A stretch of 64,000 bases of DNA, taken from contig LSRY02000028.1 in NCBI GenBank assembly GCA_001643675.2, forward strand, positions 1,157,068 to 1,221,067, in the 5' to 3' direction. This stretch comes from Monocercomonoides exilis (Eukaryota > Preaxostyla > Oxymonadida > Polymastigidae). How positions within the stretch are numbered: the first letter of the stretch is position 1; the number at the start of each line of letters is the position of its first letter. Below, piece after piece: positions 1 to 12,953 of the stretch. The translations under genes were made by a program, and so were the position numbers. The notes below the pieces were generated by a model that ran no database searches, was not told where the DNA came from, and worked only from the letters and a program-made list of their open reading frames with translations.

Positions 1-3000
1 AGAGCAAACAATATGACATCAAAAATACTTGCTCTTTTTGCTAGATCAGTTGGCTTTCGATATTTGCAAACATCACTTCTTCCATCTGTGCTTTCAATAA
101 TCAACGACAGGCATTTAAATTTGACTTTTGATTTTTCATATATTACGGATCCTGAACAAAAAAAGCAAGCTGTTAATAAAGGTCTTTCGGTATGTCACTT
201 TGTTCTATAATAATAATTATTATTTATACAAAAATATCATTTCGACGCATTCATTTTATAGGATTTCGAAAAATATGCATCAATGATTCTGGATAATTTG
301 GAGAATCCAGTTAATTTCAAAGAAATACCTCGTGAAATAAGGCTTGTTTTTATACGTTTAGTGAATACTTTTAATATTTATTCTGAAACATTTAGAGGAC
401 TTTCATCATTTTTATATTATCTTGCAAATCAAAAAGTGATTGATGATAGCGATGAAAATAACAAGACGTTTTTGGAAAACAGAAAAGATGCCAAAAGTCA
501 AAAATGCGTTGAGGATAATAAAGCGAATGAAATAACATCTGGCACTGAAATTGAACATCAACCAAAGGATGAATCATTTGGCTTAAAAAATGAAACTCAA
601 CAAGAAAGCAATAAGACTTCTGAAAACATTGAACAGCCATCCACTCAGACAGAAGCGAGCAGCACAAGTTGCTCTCCTCAATTGTCTGCAGGCGCATCAG
701 TTCAACTGCAGTCTCATTCACCTGAGGAAGTGCAGTCTCCATCATCATCCTCATCCTCATCTTCACAGCAATCTGTCCACCCTTCAATTGCAGAAGAGGA
801 TCAGAACACTCAAAAGACAGTGAATTTGGAATCTTCTCCTTCTCCTTCCTCTTCCTCTTCCTCTTCCTCTTCCTCTTCTTCCACCCTTTTCACTCCTCTT
901 TCGCTTGTCAGTGGCCTGTTTTTCCTCCGTTTCGTGTGCCCCACAATATTCTCACCTCAAAGTTTGCATCTTTTTCCTCTGTCAATTCTCCTCCCAACAC
1001 ACACAACTTCTTCCTCTTCTTCCTCTTCCTCCACACTTCACTCAAACACTTCAATGATTTCTTCTTCTTCTTCCTCTTCCTCTTCCTCCTCTTCCACACC
1101 TTCATTTGCCTCGTCGCTTCCCCAGCGCAATCTCATCACTGTCACAAAATGCATTCAGCAGCTGGCAAATGACGTGGAGTTCGGCAAAAAGGAACCAAAA
1201 ATGGCTGTTCTGAATGAATGGATCAGAAAGACAAGAGCAAAGAAAGATGCACTTTTGATGAAGCTGGTGACTGAAGATGAAGATTCCTCTCCATCCAACA
1301 AAAGTTCACCTTCTTTTATGGACAGCCCCTCTGCTCATCTCGATGGAAGCTATTTGTTTGCTGCATCTTCTTCTTCTTCTTCTTTTGCATTTAGTTCTAT
1401 TTGCCAACAGAATTCTTCATCTGCTGAACAGACAGACCATCCAAACATCCCCTTTGCCGATGTGCTGTTTCCACACATTCCAATTCCCTCTCGTTTTCTG
1501 TCTTCTTCTTCTGACTCAAAGAAAGAATACAACAGCTCATCTTCCACATCCACAAATACATCCAATCAAAATGACGACATCCAACTTCTCAGTCGCTATC
1601 TGCCTGACTCCTCCACACTCTCTTTGTTTCAGTCACTCCACTCCTTCTTCTGTGCCCACCGCAATGCCATCGTCCAGAAAGTGTGCCAGTTCTCTCTCCA
1701 AACACCAGACAGCCCAAACAGCAACAGCAATAATACCTTTAATACCTTTAATACCATTAATACTATTAATGGCAGTCATAGTCTAAATAGCAATCATACT
1801 TTCAATAGCATCAATAGTTATCATTCAATGAAGCCATTTTCTTCCTCATCCACTCTCTCCTCTGCCCATCGCTTTCTTCGAATGAAAAGCGATGTGGCCG
1901 AGGTGAAAATGGCACAAGAATTCGTCTCGCTCATTTTGGGCCTTCCTCCTCCGATGTTTGCGATGGCACAGGGCGAATCTGCTGGAAGAAAGGAAAGTGT
2001 GAATGGCTCTATTTCATCAATAAAAGTGATAATATTATTTCTTTTTTATTGTATTATTGTTATTATTATTATTCATTTATCCTTTTATTTGATCTAACTA
2101 TTTGAATGATATGTATATTTATTTATGTTCTATTCAGTTATGCACTACATTCAGCTGCGTCATAAGGTCTCTCTTGTTGTTCCGCCTGTTCTGAAGTTCT
2201 ATTCATTCAACACAATGTCACCCTCCTCCCCTCAACAAGACTGCAATTCTCCTTCCAAACAAAACAACTCTTCCACAATCATCTCATCTTCCTCTTCCTC
2301 TTCATCATCATCATCATCTTCTTCTTCTTCTTCTTCTTTCCGTCCCAATGTCTTCCTCTCCTCCATTCCCATCCAATCTTTCCTCATTTCTCGTGTTCCT
2401 TCTGCCGACTGGAAACTTCTCTCTGATCTCCAATTTCTTGTTGTGTGTGGCATTCCTTGTTCCTCTTCCTCCTCCTCCTCTTCTTCTTCTTCTGCGATTC
2501 AGTCTGCTTCTGGTTCAACTCCTTCAATTTCATCCTCTTCTTCTTCACCTTCCTCCTCCTCCTCCTCTTCTTCTTCTTCTTCTTCTTCTTCTCCCTCTTC
2601 TTTTCCTTCCTCTTCTTTCCAGCAATTCACTGCATCGTCTGCTTTTCTGTTGTTTCTGCCTGGCCGTCTGTTGCATCCAAAAGTCGTCACAAAAATGAAT
2701 CCTCACTCCATTCACCACTTCTGCGCTAAAGTTTGAGACTTTTTCTTATTTTTTATTTATTTATTTGTTTGTTTATTATTCTTTCATCATTTGCTGTTTT
2801 ATTTATTGGAATTAATTAAACATTCCCAATCTCCCTCACAAACATCAGGTGCTGTTTTCTCTGCCCACACTCGATGTCACTCTTGTTGTCGATATGGCCT
2901 CTCTTCCTCCTTCTTTCTATCTTCCTCGCCCTCCTTCTGCCTCCTCCTCTTCCCTCTCCACACATTCATCTCAGCCAGCCAGCCACCTCATCTACTCCTT

Positions 3001-6000
3001 CCACACCCTTCTCCTTCAGCTCTTGCTCGCCTTCAATGGCTGGGTAGAAGACAAACAAAGAGACGACCTCATACAAAATGCACAGAAAAACAAGAATATC
3101 CTTCTTCAGACACAAAAAGAGCAGGCAATACAACAAAAGCCATCACTCGCACGTTCTCCTCGCCTCTCAGCCAGTCTGCCTGCTGTCGACATCACAAAAA
3201 CAGAACAATCCAAAGAAAAAGAAGAGAAAACAGACAATTCACAGGCTGCTTCTGTTGCTTCTTCTCCTTCATCATCCAATTCATCAACAGCTTCCTCTCC
3301 AAAAATGGAGTTTTCTTCGCTTTTCTCTTCTTCTCTCTCATTCACCCCCACTCACACAGACAACAACGCAACACACACACAATTGACAACACATGAGAAG
3401 AATCAGCCAGCCAGTTCACCAAAAGCATCTTCTCCTCCTCCTCTTTCATCATCATCATCATCTACTACTACAACTACTTCTTCTTCTTCTTCCCCTTCTT
3501 CTTCTTCTTCTTCTTCTTCTCTTTCGTCTTCTCCCTCTCAAACTATTCTGACTAATACCCCCAACACATCCAGTGCCAATACCCTTCCTCTTCCTCCTTC
3601 CCACAAAAAGCCACAAAAGCTTCTTCCTCTTCCCTTCACACGCCCAAAGGCATCGTGGCGGAGAGTGGAAATAACAGGCTCCAAGCGCTTCAACTCCTTC
3701 TTCACTCAAAACGACGCGAAGATTCTGTTGAAAGAGATGAAAGACGCGTCAATTGGAGGAAAAGAGCCGAAAGCTGTCCAAACACAGACAGAAAAAGACT
3801 CCTCTTCTGAAGGCACTTCAAAAGAAGACAAGAAAACTGGCTTGTCAAACAACTCTTCAACATCCTCCAAACTTGCTTCATCTGAATCTTCGCAAAATAC
3901 AACACTTGTTGTTTCCTCTGCCCATCCATCGCCTCTTTCATCTCCTATTCCATCGTCATCTCCTCAAATTCATTCAAAACAGCATCAAACAAACTCTTCT
4001 GCTGCTTCTCCTTCTGACTCCTATCAAACACTCCCTGCTTCTCTTACAAAGACCCCTCCTCCGATTCAGCAGCAGCAGTCAACAGAAAGTTTTGTCTCCC
4101 ACACTCTTCCTCTTCCTTCCTCTTCCTCTTCTCCTCCTCCTTTCCTTTCTCCAAATGCTCATGCTGTCACATCCTCTTCAAACAGACACACAGAAATCCC
4201 TCGTCTTCGCCGCCTTGTCTTCTACAGGCCATCCATCAACACGCCATTCTTAGCCATGTTCCTCACTTCTCTCTGCCCGTCCATCTGCTACAATCTTCCA
4301 ACACATTCATCCAACTTTACTCTTTCTTCAAGCTCATCTTATTCCCCTGCTTCAACAACAATCACTCCTACTTCTCCAACATCACCTTGTTCCTCCTCTT
4401 CCTCTTCCTCTTCCTCATCTTCTTCTTTTTCTTCTTCTTCTTCCTTCACCACCTCTCCCACCCACTACACCCAGCCACCCGAACAGCCAGCTCTTCCTCT
4501 CTTCTCCTGCGACTTCATCAGCTCTGATGAAGCACTCTGCCGTGTCGTGTCTGCCAAGTCTATTGCATCTTCTCTCTTGAAACCTTCCACCCGCCCCAAA
4601 ACTTCCCAAGCGCCGTCTGTCCTCTCCACCTTCGACGTGCCCAGCTCCTCTTCTTCTGCCTCCTTCTCCTCTCAAAGCACCAACAGCACTTCCACATTCC
4701 CTCCTCTCCCTCCGCCTCTTCCTCTCTCCTCGTCTGCCCTCATCTTCCCCTGCCAGCGCGAGTCGAGATACAAAACAAGACTCGGAAGATATCTTCTGTT
4801 CACTCTGTCTTCGGTGATTGTGCTCGATGAGAAGTCGCTGATTGTCAAGGAAGAGCTGCCGCTGGCGATGCTTGTGGCATTCCACTACAGCGAAAAGGAC
4901 AGAGAGAAGGCAAAGGCGAAGGAGCTGCAGAGGCAGAAAGAGGCAGAAATCGAAATGGAGCGAAGGAAAGAGAAGATAAGGAGGAAGATGATGGGCTCAG
5001 AAGAATGGAGCAAAGGTGACTCGGCTGGTGTGTATGATGAATATGATGAAAATGGAGACAATTCTGTTGGCTCTTCTTCTTTTCGCAGAGCTACTTCTCG
5101 TTCGCCTGTTAATTCTTCATACTCTTCAGAAGCACGTGTTTCAGTGGCTGACAAAGTGGCAATGTACAACAGAAGAGCAACTGAATCATCATCATCATCA
5201 TCTTCTTCTTCTTCTTCTTCTTCTTCTTCTTCTTCCAAACAGACAGAATCCACATCAGACAAAGCAGATGCTGTCACACAACCAAAGTCTCCTCTGCCGA
5301 CATCGCCGAGTGCATCTGACGAGACGAATGATTTGATGGCCCAGTCTCCTTCTCCATTTCAGTCAGCCACAGCAGCCCCTACATCGACAAGAGGAATATC
5401 TCCTCTGCCTCAAATGAACAGCTCTGCCACAAGTCCCTCACATGACGCATCTCAACAGGCACTGAATGGCATTTCTGACTCGTCTGCTGAGCAGAAAGAG
5501 CGAACTGTGTCGACTTCTGAACCAGACAGCGAGTCAGAAAAAGACGAAGTTGAAGAGCCAGAAAAGGAGAGTGAAGACAGACGTAATGCGCTCTTCTTGT
5601 ACTTCCAGTGGAGACCAAAGACATCGTCTCCTGAATGTTATGCTCAGCCTTCCTTTTCACAGACCATCCCATCTCCACCAGCAGATGTGTCTTCTTTGTC
5701 ATCTTCTGTTGCTCGCCCATCATCAACGCTCCTTCTGCCAGAGCAGCTGAAGGAGCCCTTCAAAGAATACAGTCGCATCTTCTTCTTCCCTTCGCATGCT
5801 GTCAGAGAGTCCTTTGTGGAGTGCTTGCTGTCACTCACACAGCAGCTGATGGTTAGAGACGCTGAATTCTCGAAGATGAGAGAGAAAGCAGCTGAACTCG
5901 AAGAAAAAGTGAATGCAAATGCAAATACGAATGAAAAAGAAAAAGAAAGAGAAAAATGTGAGCAAAAACAGACTCTTCCAACTGCAATGAAACATGGAAT

Positions 6001-7612
6001 GAGCGAAGAAGAAGCAGCTGAATGGGAACTTTATGATCCTCTTTGTGAAACAGCTAATCCTCTTTCTTCTCCTTCGACACTTTCCTATTCATCCGCCTCT
6101 CTCTCATTTGTAATCTCAGATTTCACATCATCTCTATCCTCTTCCTCCTCTTCCTCTTCCTCTTCCTCTTCATCCACTTCACCAAAGAACCCCAAAAATA
6201 CTTCTTCCACACTTCCGCTGGCTGCATCGCGCAGAAAGTCCACCGCTGGCTTCCATCGCGATGCCATCTCTCCGTTTGGACAGGCACTGGAGGCTCTTCT
6301 GGCGACACCTCACTCTTCACGCCGCATTCTGAAAGTGACACCGACTTCTGTTCTGGTGCTGTCAATCGAAAAGGAAGCGAAATCTGACAACAAAATCGGG
6401 AGGAGTGCTGTTGTGTGTTCAGATATACCGTTTCTGTCGCTGCAACTGGCGTCGCTTATGCCTGGTTGTGACTACAAGTTCCGAATAAAAGACAGACGAG
6501 ACATCACATCACATACATTCATCTGGGACTGCAGAATGGACAATGCATCACCCCCAGTCATTCAGCACACGAAGACAGAAACAGAAGAGAAGAAGGAGAA
6601 GAATGGGATGAAAGCTGCTCAGAATGCAAGCGGAATAACAAGCTCTTCTCTTCAAGCAGACAAAGCTATTCATCCATCGTCTCAGATTTCAGAAGACCCG
6701 CAATCAGCACAAGAGCCTTCATCGACTGTGTTTGTGGCGTATGCGAAGTGGATCGTTGCACAGATTCAGCACGAAACACGGCGGTACTTCAGCAGTCTGT
6801 TTGACTCGTTTCTGTATCTCCGCCAGACATCGCCTCCGCTCCTCCATTCTGAGCTGTCTCTCCTCCGCCCTTGCCACGAAGAGGTCACCTCTTGTCTTGC
6901 CAGCAGCACACACCCTGCTCTCCTCCTCTCCCACTTCAAGGCGCTCTTTCCAGTCGCCTTCGAGAAGTCGCTCCTGGCTTCCTCTGAAACTTATTTCGGT
7001 TCTCATTTTCTATCAGCTTCTATGCATAATTATGCCTCTAATTCTTTTGCTCCTTCTTCGTCACCATCTTCTTCGGAATCAAAAACACGTTTTTCAACTT
7101 TGACACCATCTTGTTCTGTTTCTCCATTGCAGCCAACATCATCTTCTCCTTCTCATCAACATATGCCTTTGCCTTCTTATTCACCAACTTCTTCTCCTCC
7201 ACCCGCATCCTCTCCTCCGTCTAACATTCATCTCACTCTCTCTTCTAAACAGCCACTTTCACTCAGCTCGCAAACTCTCCCTCATCCAACTGCATCCCCA
7301 CCAAGCAAAAAGCTTTCCCTTCGGCCAATATTTATATTCACATCAAAGACACCGCAGGTACACCCACAAGATGGTAGTCAGCTGTTTTCTCCTTCCAGAA
7401 ACTCATTTGATCACTTTGTTACTCCGCTGTCTCCACTCTCAAGCGCTGAACAAATACACACAGAAAGACCAGATGGAGAAGGTAATGGCACCATTCAACA
7501 GAATGCGTGTCAGAACACTGAAAAATCCTTACCTTCGTCTGTTCCTAGCAATCATGTTCATCACAAATCTTCATCGTTTTCGTTTTCGTTAGACTTTCTT
7601 CCTCATTGTTAA
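1..7612 (+). CDS. RasGAP-domain protein, very Ser-rich, 5'-partial
   Basis: The gene enters from the left edge; the frame at base 1 already reads RANN, matching the RasGAP 'fRaNslatK' helix, so the arginine finger lies outside the window. Exons inferred: 1-189, 262-1996, 2138-2730, 2849-7612 (phases 0, 1, 0). The RasGAP signature is visible near 907-960 (GLFFLRFVCPTIFSP), and the later conserved helix near 1126-1200 (CIQQLANDVEFGKKEP). Between and after these are long Ser/Thr/Pro and poly-Ser tracts encoded by TCT/TCC runs, so low-complexity DNA interrupts the GAP fold itself. The last exon has two PH-like stretches (about 4750-4890 with 5740-5860, and 6310-6540) separated by disordered, partly Lys/Glu-rich sequence. 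By family it would stimulate GTP hydrolysis by Ras-like GTPases at membranes. The PH assignment is tentative; the RasGAP call is firm. I cannot say whether it is a neurofibromin relative. The 1997 donor (GTGTGA) was chosen because it is the only one that restores phase. Confidence 0.8.
2286..2592 (+). repeat. TCT/TCC/TCA microsatellite coding poly-Ser
   Basis: Two dense trinucleotide blocks (about 2286-2337 and 2540-2592) inside exon 3 of the RasGAP gene encode near-uninterrupted serine runs. Similar blocks occur near 838-882, 1065-1098, 3476-3525, 4390-4442, 5188-5236 and 6132-6174. They are purine/pyrimidine biased and probably length-variable. They also generate long spurious antisense reading frames of Glu/Lys. 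Confidence 0.85.
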
Positions 7613-8977
7613 ACGGTTTCTTTAAGAAGTTAGTTCAGAGAGTATTTTTTTTTTTTACACTTTTTTGTTTTCTTTATTTGACATTAAAAATATTGTTTTG
7701 TTCATTTGTGAATTTTGAAAAGGTAAATTTTAATTATTATTATAACTTAAAGTGTGGGTTTTAATTATTTTTCTTGAAAAATACCCAAGATTATAAATGG
7801 TTTGCGCATTTTTTTATTTGTTTATTAACAAAATTGTGTGACCAGTTTGGAAACTCGTAGTTTATTCTTTCTTATTTCTTTTAATTATTCGTTTTTTATT
7901 CATTAAAAAAAATATTTTATTTTTTCACAAAAAAGAAAGAGCGCTAAACAATTATAAAAAATTATAAGTGGATTTTTTTCATTTTAAAATGACAAATTGC
8001 CAAAACTTCTGAATGCACCGCACACATTAATTTATCCGTTTTGCAAAAAGAAAGAAATGACAATTCATAAAAACAATTTTTTCTGTCAATCACAACAAAT
8101 ATGTTTTTCTTTATATTTGATGAAGTTCTTATAAATGATTAGTTGGTGGAAAAAATATTCATAAAAACTTTTCTTGCACAAAGAGCGTTTGCATTGCAAT
8201 TCTCAAAAACTGTGTCGAACTTTATCAGATTACGAAATAAATAGAATTTTCACATTTATGAATTTGTATCATTGATATAACAGCCTAATTTTGTGTGTCA
8301 CAACTTGATAACGAAAAAATAAACCAATCACATTAAAATATTTTGATCACAAAATATTCATCAACAGTTCTTTATAATTTTCATGGAAATGAGTGAAGTG
8401 TTTTTCTTCATGACTTAATGACTATTATTTAATAACGATAAAGAAAAAAGAATTAAAAAAATGAACTTGTTTTTTTTTTTATAATTCATCAGCCTTTTTT
8501 TCAAAAGGAATGCGAGAATGAAAGAGAGTTTTTTTTTCCACCAAAAAAAAAAGAAAGAAAGAAAAGATAAAATAAAAGAAAAAAAAAAGAAAAAGAAAAA
8601 AAAAATAAAATACAAATTTTCTAGAGCCTTGCCAAATATTTCAAATTTGCACAAATTATTCGATGTGTTTTCATATGTTTCTTTTTTTTCTGGTTTTATT
8701 CATTAAATCAAAAATAAATTGTGTGATTATTTTTGATACACAATTTTTCCATTCAGTAATTTCGTTTTTAAAATTTCCCTTGAATAATTACAAAAGAACT
8801 ATGCAAAATTAAAATGCCTATTGGTAACATCTTCGTCTTTTTTGAGCAAAAATATTTGTTTTTGAAACAGTTGATATTAATAGATATATTGAATACAAAA
8901 TTTCTCCCATTGACAAGAAACCTTAGAAAAAGTCTATTTACATAAAAAAGTTCTGGTTTCAAAAATAATCACCAATA

Positions 8978-9225
8978 ATATGGGTAATTCTTTTTGAAAA
9001 GTCGCAAATGTTTAATTTTCAAATTAATCAAAAATATCATATTTTGCTCATATTTCTGTTTTCACTCACGAATCTTCTTTGGAACGAATGAAATAGCATT
9101 ATCAAGAAATATATTCCATATTGGTGAAGTTTGGTTTGTGAAAACAGAAATATGAGCAACATATGATATTTTTGATTTATTTGAAAATTAAACATTAGCG
9201 ACTTTTCAAAAAGAATTACCCATAT
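8978..9225. repeat. Foldback (inverted-repeat) element
   Basis: Two arms of about 88 bases are near-perfect inverted copies. The left arm begins ATATGGGTAATTCTTTTTGA at 8978 and the right arm ends with its complement at 9225, with only a few mismatches along the arms. The unpaired centre (about 9066-9137) is about 70 bases. No reading frame lies inside. It looks like a non-autonomous foldback or MITE-type element; no target duplication was resolved. Confidence 0.75.
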
Positions 9226-9228
9226 GTA

Positions 9229-9430
9229 TTATTCTTTATGAAAAGTTGCACATTTTTAACATCGGGGTTAAAAATTGAACCTTCTTTGATAATTTTAGGT
9301 GATGAATTCAACAAATTTCTCCACTGTGAACACATTCTCACTTTAAATAGGTTAGAATATTCATATGGGGAAAAATACGGTCTTTCAAGCTTTTTATGCA
9401 CAAAGCATGAAAAAATTGTTTCACTCATAA
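9229..9430 (-). repeat. Decayed dispersed repeat, copy A
   Basis: The minus-strand translation shares a recognisable stretch with the region near 40.7 kb: EYSNLFKVRMCSQWRN here against EYSYLFDVKISALWRN there, followed by weaker similarity. The DNA also aligns (TATTATTCTTT, TTTCTCCAC and AAATAGG blocks in the same order). It is probably the relic of an old mobile element. Neither copy forms a full gene and the family is unknown. Confidence 0.5.
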
Positions 9431-10060
9431 CTTTGTTTCGCTTTCTCAGATTTCAAAACAAATATGATATTCATCTCTATAAACAGGCATCTTTGAAATC
9501 AAAACATGAGGAATAGAAAAATTTATTGAATTTCAAAAAATGGACCCATTTTTATTGTTATTTTTAATCTCAAAAAGTCAATGAAAAGTTCATAATTTTT
9601 CAATGAAAATGCCTGAAGTGAAATATTCTTCCCCATTTAAAAAAAATGATAAAAAATGATAAATCTGTAACAAAAAAGTGATCATTTAATGTTCAATTTA
9701 AGAAAACTCAGATTGTTAACATTTGTGGCTTCACAAAAAGAATAAACCAAATATTTGTCTTAACTGTTTTCCATTTTTGAAGATTGAATATCTATAGAAT
9801 TGAAATCTTTATACAATGTTCGTTAATGAAAATTAATCTTTTCAATTAAAGATGTTGTAATAATCAATTCTTTCTTTGTTTGTTGACAGTTTCTGAAATA
9901 ATTTTTGTTTGGTATATTTTTATTTGTTGAAAACAATGAGTTTCACCACAATTATAAAAGTTTTAACATTTCAATTCGAAAAACAATACAATTCAAAAAA
10001 TTATGGTTAATATTGATCAAGATAGTTTAAATTTTTATTCAAAATATTTTTTGATTTTCG

Positions 10061-12338
10061 ATGCAGTGGTCTGTGAATCAACCAAATTCACAAGCAAGAC
10101 AGCCGGGGACGACTCATTCTCGAACCCCAAAGGCTGTAACTGTGCGTCCGTTTCAGACAGGTCCAATAACAATTCGTTCAATTCCAACTGCCCAAACTAC
10201 TCCGTTACCACAACCTCAAATAGAAGCTGATCAAGAAGATTCAGAAGTTTTCACACAGAAATTTATTTCAAATCTACAGGGGCAAATTCATTTGTTGGAA
10301 TTGGAGTCAAAACTATTAAAAGAAAGACTTTCTGGGGATCAGGAGAAAAAAGGTCCTGACTTGGACGAAGTTGATACATCAGATGTTGATCCAGCATTGC
10401 GAGAACTCAGAAAAATGTATCATGAATTGGAGCAAGAGGGGAAAAATGAAAAGGAGGTATTGAGATTATTCTTTTTTTCTTTTTTTTTTATTTATTCATT
10501 TATTATTTGAAGAGACTTCTTGATCTGATTAATAAATTGCTAAATGATCGAGCAATTCTTCTTTCAGCGCAAGAGCGCTTGACAAATGAGGCTCAGGAAG
10601 CCAAAAATGAAACACAAAAAGTGATGGAAGAGACTGAATCCATGAAAAAACCATTTTCGAAACAGATTGCAGCACTTAAACAACAAATACAAGCAACCGA
10701 TGAAGAACTTAAGAGAGCTTCCGATGAGAAAGATCGCCTGAAAGAAGAGTTGGAATTTGCTGTTACTAGATCGAGCCAATTAAAGAACTTAATAGATGAT
10801 CAAAAAAAATCGTTAAGAGATAAAGACGTTTGTGATGATAGTTATATTTTTATATAAAGATGCTAACATAATTCTTCTACGTGTTATTTTAAAAATCTTA
10901 TGAAATTACAATTTCACAAAAGTCGCAATTAGCACCTTTGAAAGACTTAGTTGCAGAACTTGCCGAAGAAGAAGAACGGCTCCGTGCCCAGTTGAATGAA
11001 TGCAAAGAAGGAAGAAAAGAAGACGAAGATATAATCCGTGATGCAAAGGAGAAATTATCTCAGCTTCAACATATAGATGGAGAAGGAGTAGCTGCAGTGA
11101 GACAAAAAGAGATGGAAGCGGAATCGCTTCGTACAACAAAGGACAGAATAGACGAGGAGAATAGAAAGATAATGGTTTGATTGCGAAAAAAAAAAAAAAA
11201 AGAAAGATAAGCATTTTTTTGTAGAATAAATAATGAAAATTAATAAAGAGGGAATAAGAAAAGAGATAATAATATTTTCAAAAAAAACTTCATTTTTCTT
11301 GAAAATTTGATTGAATTATTTGCAAATTACAATTTTACAATTCATTTGTTTTCCAATGTTTATTTTTTCTTTCAGAAGGAAAATGGAGACCTGCGAAGAG
11401 AAATTGCTGTGGCGAAGGAAAATATTGCTTCATTAAGTGCAGAAACAGCGCAGATGAAAAAGCAAACAGCACAATTGGAAGCAAACGGAGCAACAGAAGA
11501 AAAAGAAGCCAGACAAGAGTCAGAAAAGGCAAACGAATGCAGAAACAAAGCAGCAGCTATTGAAAGAGAATGTGGAGTGCTCCGTTCAAAGATTGATGCA
11601 ATCCATCGAGATATTGATAATACAAAAGATAAGGTTTGTATTTATTACTTCTTCTTTGTCAAAACAAAATTCTTTGATATGCCATTTTTAAATGAAATTG
11701 CATTGATTGAAATTGTTTCGCTATTTATTAATGTTTTTTAATTTCCAACAAATCTTTTCTTTTCTACATTTCATGACAATTTCCTCATTTAAAATCAATA
11801 GATTGACGATTTGCTTTCCGATGATGAATCAAAGCAAGCTGAAATGGCTCATCTCACTGCGACTGTGCGCCTTCAAAAAAGTGACCTTGATGCTCTTCAA
11901 CGGTCTGCGTCTTCACTTCGCGAACAGCTGGCAGCAATGGTGGACGACAACACGATGCTGCAGAAGGAGAATGATCGTCTAGCTAAACGTGCTGCATTCC
12001 TTGCTTCACTTGAACTTGGCAAAGCGCCGGAGCTTGTTGAGCTGCGCGAGACAAATCAGAAGATGGAGCGAACGTTGGCAGCTTTGAAAAAGAAGATTGC
12101 AGAAGGCGAAGAAGAGAGAGATGCGGAAGAGCAGATGCTGACAATGAATGGAGGACGAGGTTCAGACACAGGCGGGAAAAGCATATCTCCTGGAACTCGC
12201 AGCTATTTGAGCTCGTTCACAAGTGCAACTATGAAGTCTCCACTGAGCGTGGGAGAACAAAGAAAAAAGAGAAACGAAGAACTGAAGAAAAAAATTCAGT
12301 CAAAGCAATCAGAAGAGGGAACAAAATCAAGGGGATGA
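10061..12338 (+). CDS. Coiled-coil protein, about 585 aa, five exons
   Basis: Exons inferred: 10061-10456, 10513-10827, 10923-11174, 11376-11633, 11802-12338, all introns in phase 0 (56, 95, 201 and 168 bp). The first roughly 50 residues are Thr/Pro/Gln-rich and basic. Nearly all the rest is Glu/Lys/Gln/Leu heptad sequence, beginning around FISNLQGQIHLLELESKLL. The C-terminal tail after about residue 530 is Ser/Lys-rich. No catalytic motif is present. Such proteins are usually cytoskeletal or flagellar scaffolds, but I do not recognise the family. The start is uncertain: the ATG at 10061 sits in a TGCAG that could be a splice acceptor, with an upstream ATG|GTTAAT at 10003 as first exon, which would give almost the same protein. 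It is convergent with the DOCK gene, with about 615 bases between the stops. Confidence 0.75.
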
Positions 12339-12953
12339 GTTTTTTATTTTGCATCTTATATTTCTCGTACATTTGCCATTTCACATTTTTCTTGCTGTGT
12401 TAATTGTTTTTTTAGTTTCACTTCATCTTTTGTAACGATCAATTTTCGTTTTTGGTGATTGTTAACCATTTCATTTTTTTTTAGAATTAACAAATAGATG
12501 AATTTCATGCTGTTTTCCGTTCAATTAATTTTTATGTATTGACAAAAAATTGGATTCATCGATACATAGCGCTATCAGTTATTTGTGTTCTTATTTTTCA
12601 ATTTCCGTTTCTTCAAATAAGATGAAGCTTTTCCAAAAAAGAAAAAAAAAAACAATATTTGGATTTTAATTTCACGAAATGAAACGTAATAAGGAATATT
12701 ATCTTTTTTCGAAATCAAACATATATTTCTTCCATGCACAATTACACAATAAGTGATAATCAAACTTTCGATATAATCCAAAAACAAAAATTCCCATTTG
12801 TGATTCAAAAATTTCATGTCAATAGAATATTTTATTTTTCAGTTGATAAATATCATATTTGTGGAAATACTATGTCTATATCAGATTTCATAAATCGTTC
12901 AATGTCATTGCAAATATTGAAATCACCATCTCAAATTACAAATAATTGATTCT
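12339..12953. other. Gap between convergent genes
   Basis: AT-rich 3'-flanking DNA between two convergent stop codons. It holds T-runs and A-runs of the kind expected for 3' ends. I see no gene. Confidence 0.5.

Larger units (their letters stand above)
7613..10060. other. AT-rich intergenic region
   Basis: No convincing gene. It contains a foldback repeat (8978-9225), followed at once by an old dispersed repeat (9229-9430) that also occurs near 40.7 kb, and purine-rich A/G runs near 8540-8610. The rest shows nothing I can name. Confidence 0.6.

Noticed and set aside
392-3941. Many long antisense or shifted frames of Glu/Lys or Leu/Phe opposite the RasGAP gene
   Set aside because: They are mirror translations of the TCT/TCC poly-Ser DNA and have no independent support.
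7613-10060. tRNA or other structured RNA genes in the gaps
   Set aside because: No A/B-box plus cloverleaf combination was found by eye here or in the other gaps; a covariance-model scan would be needed to exclude them.
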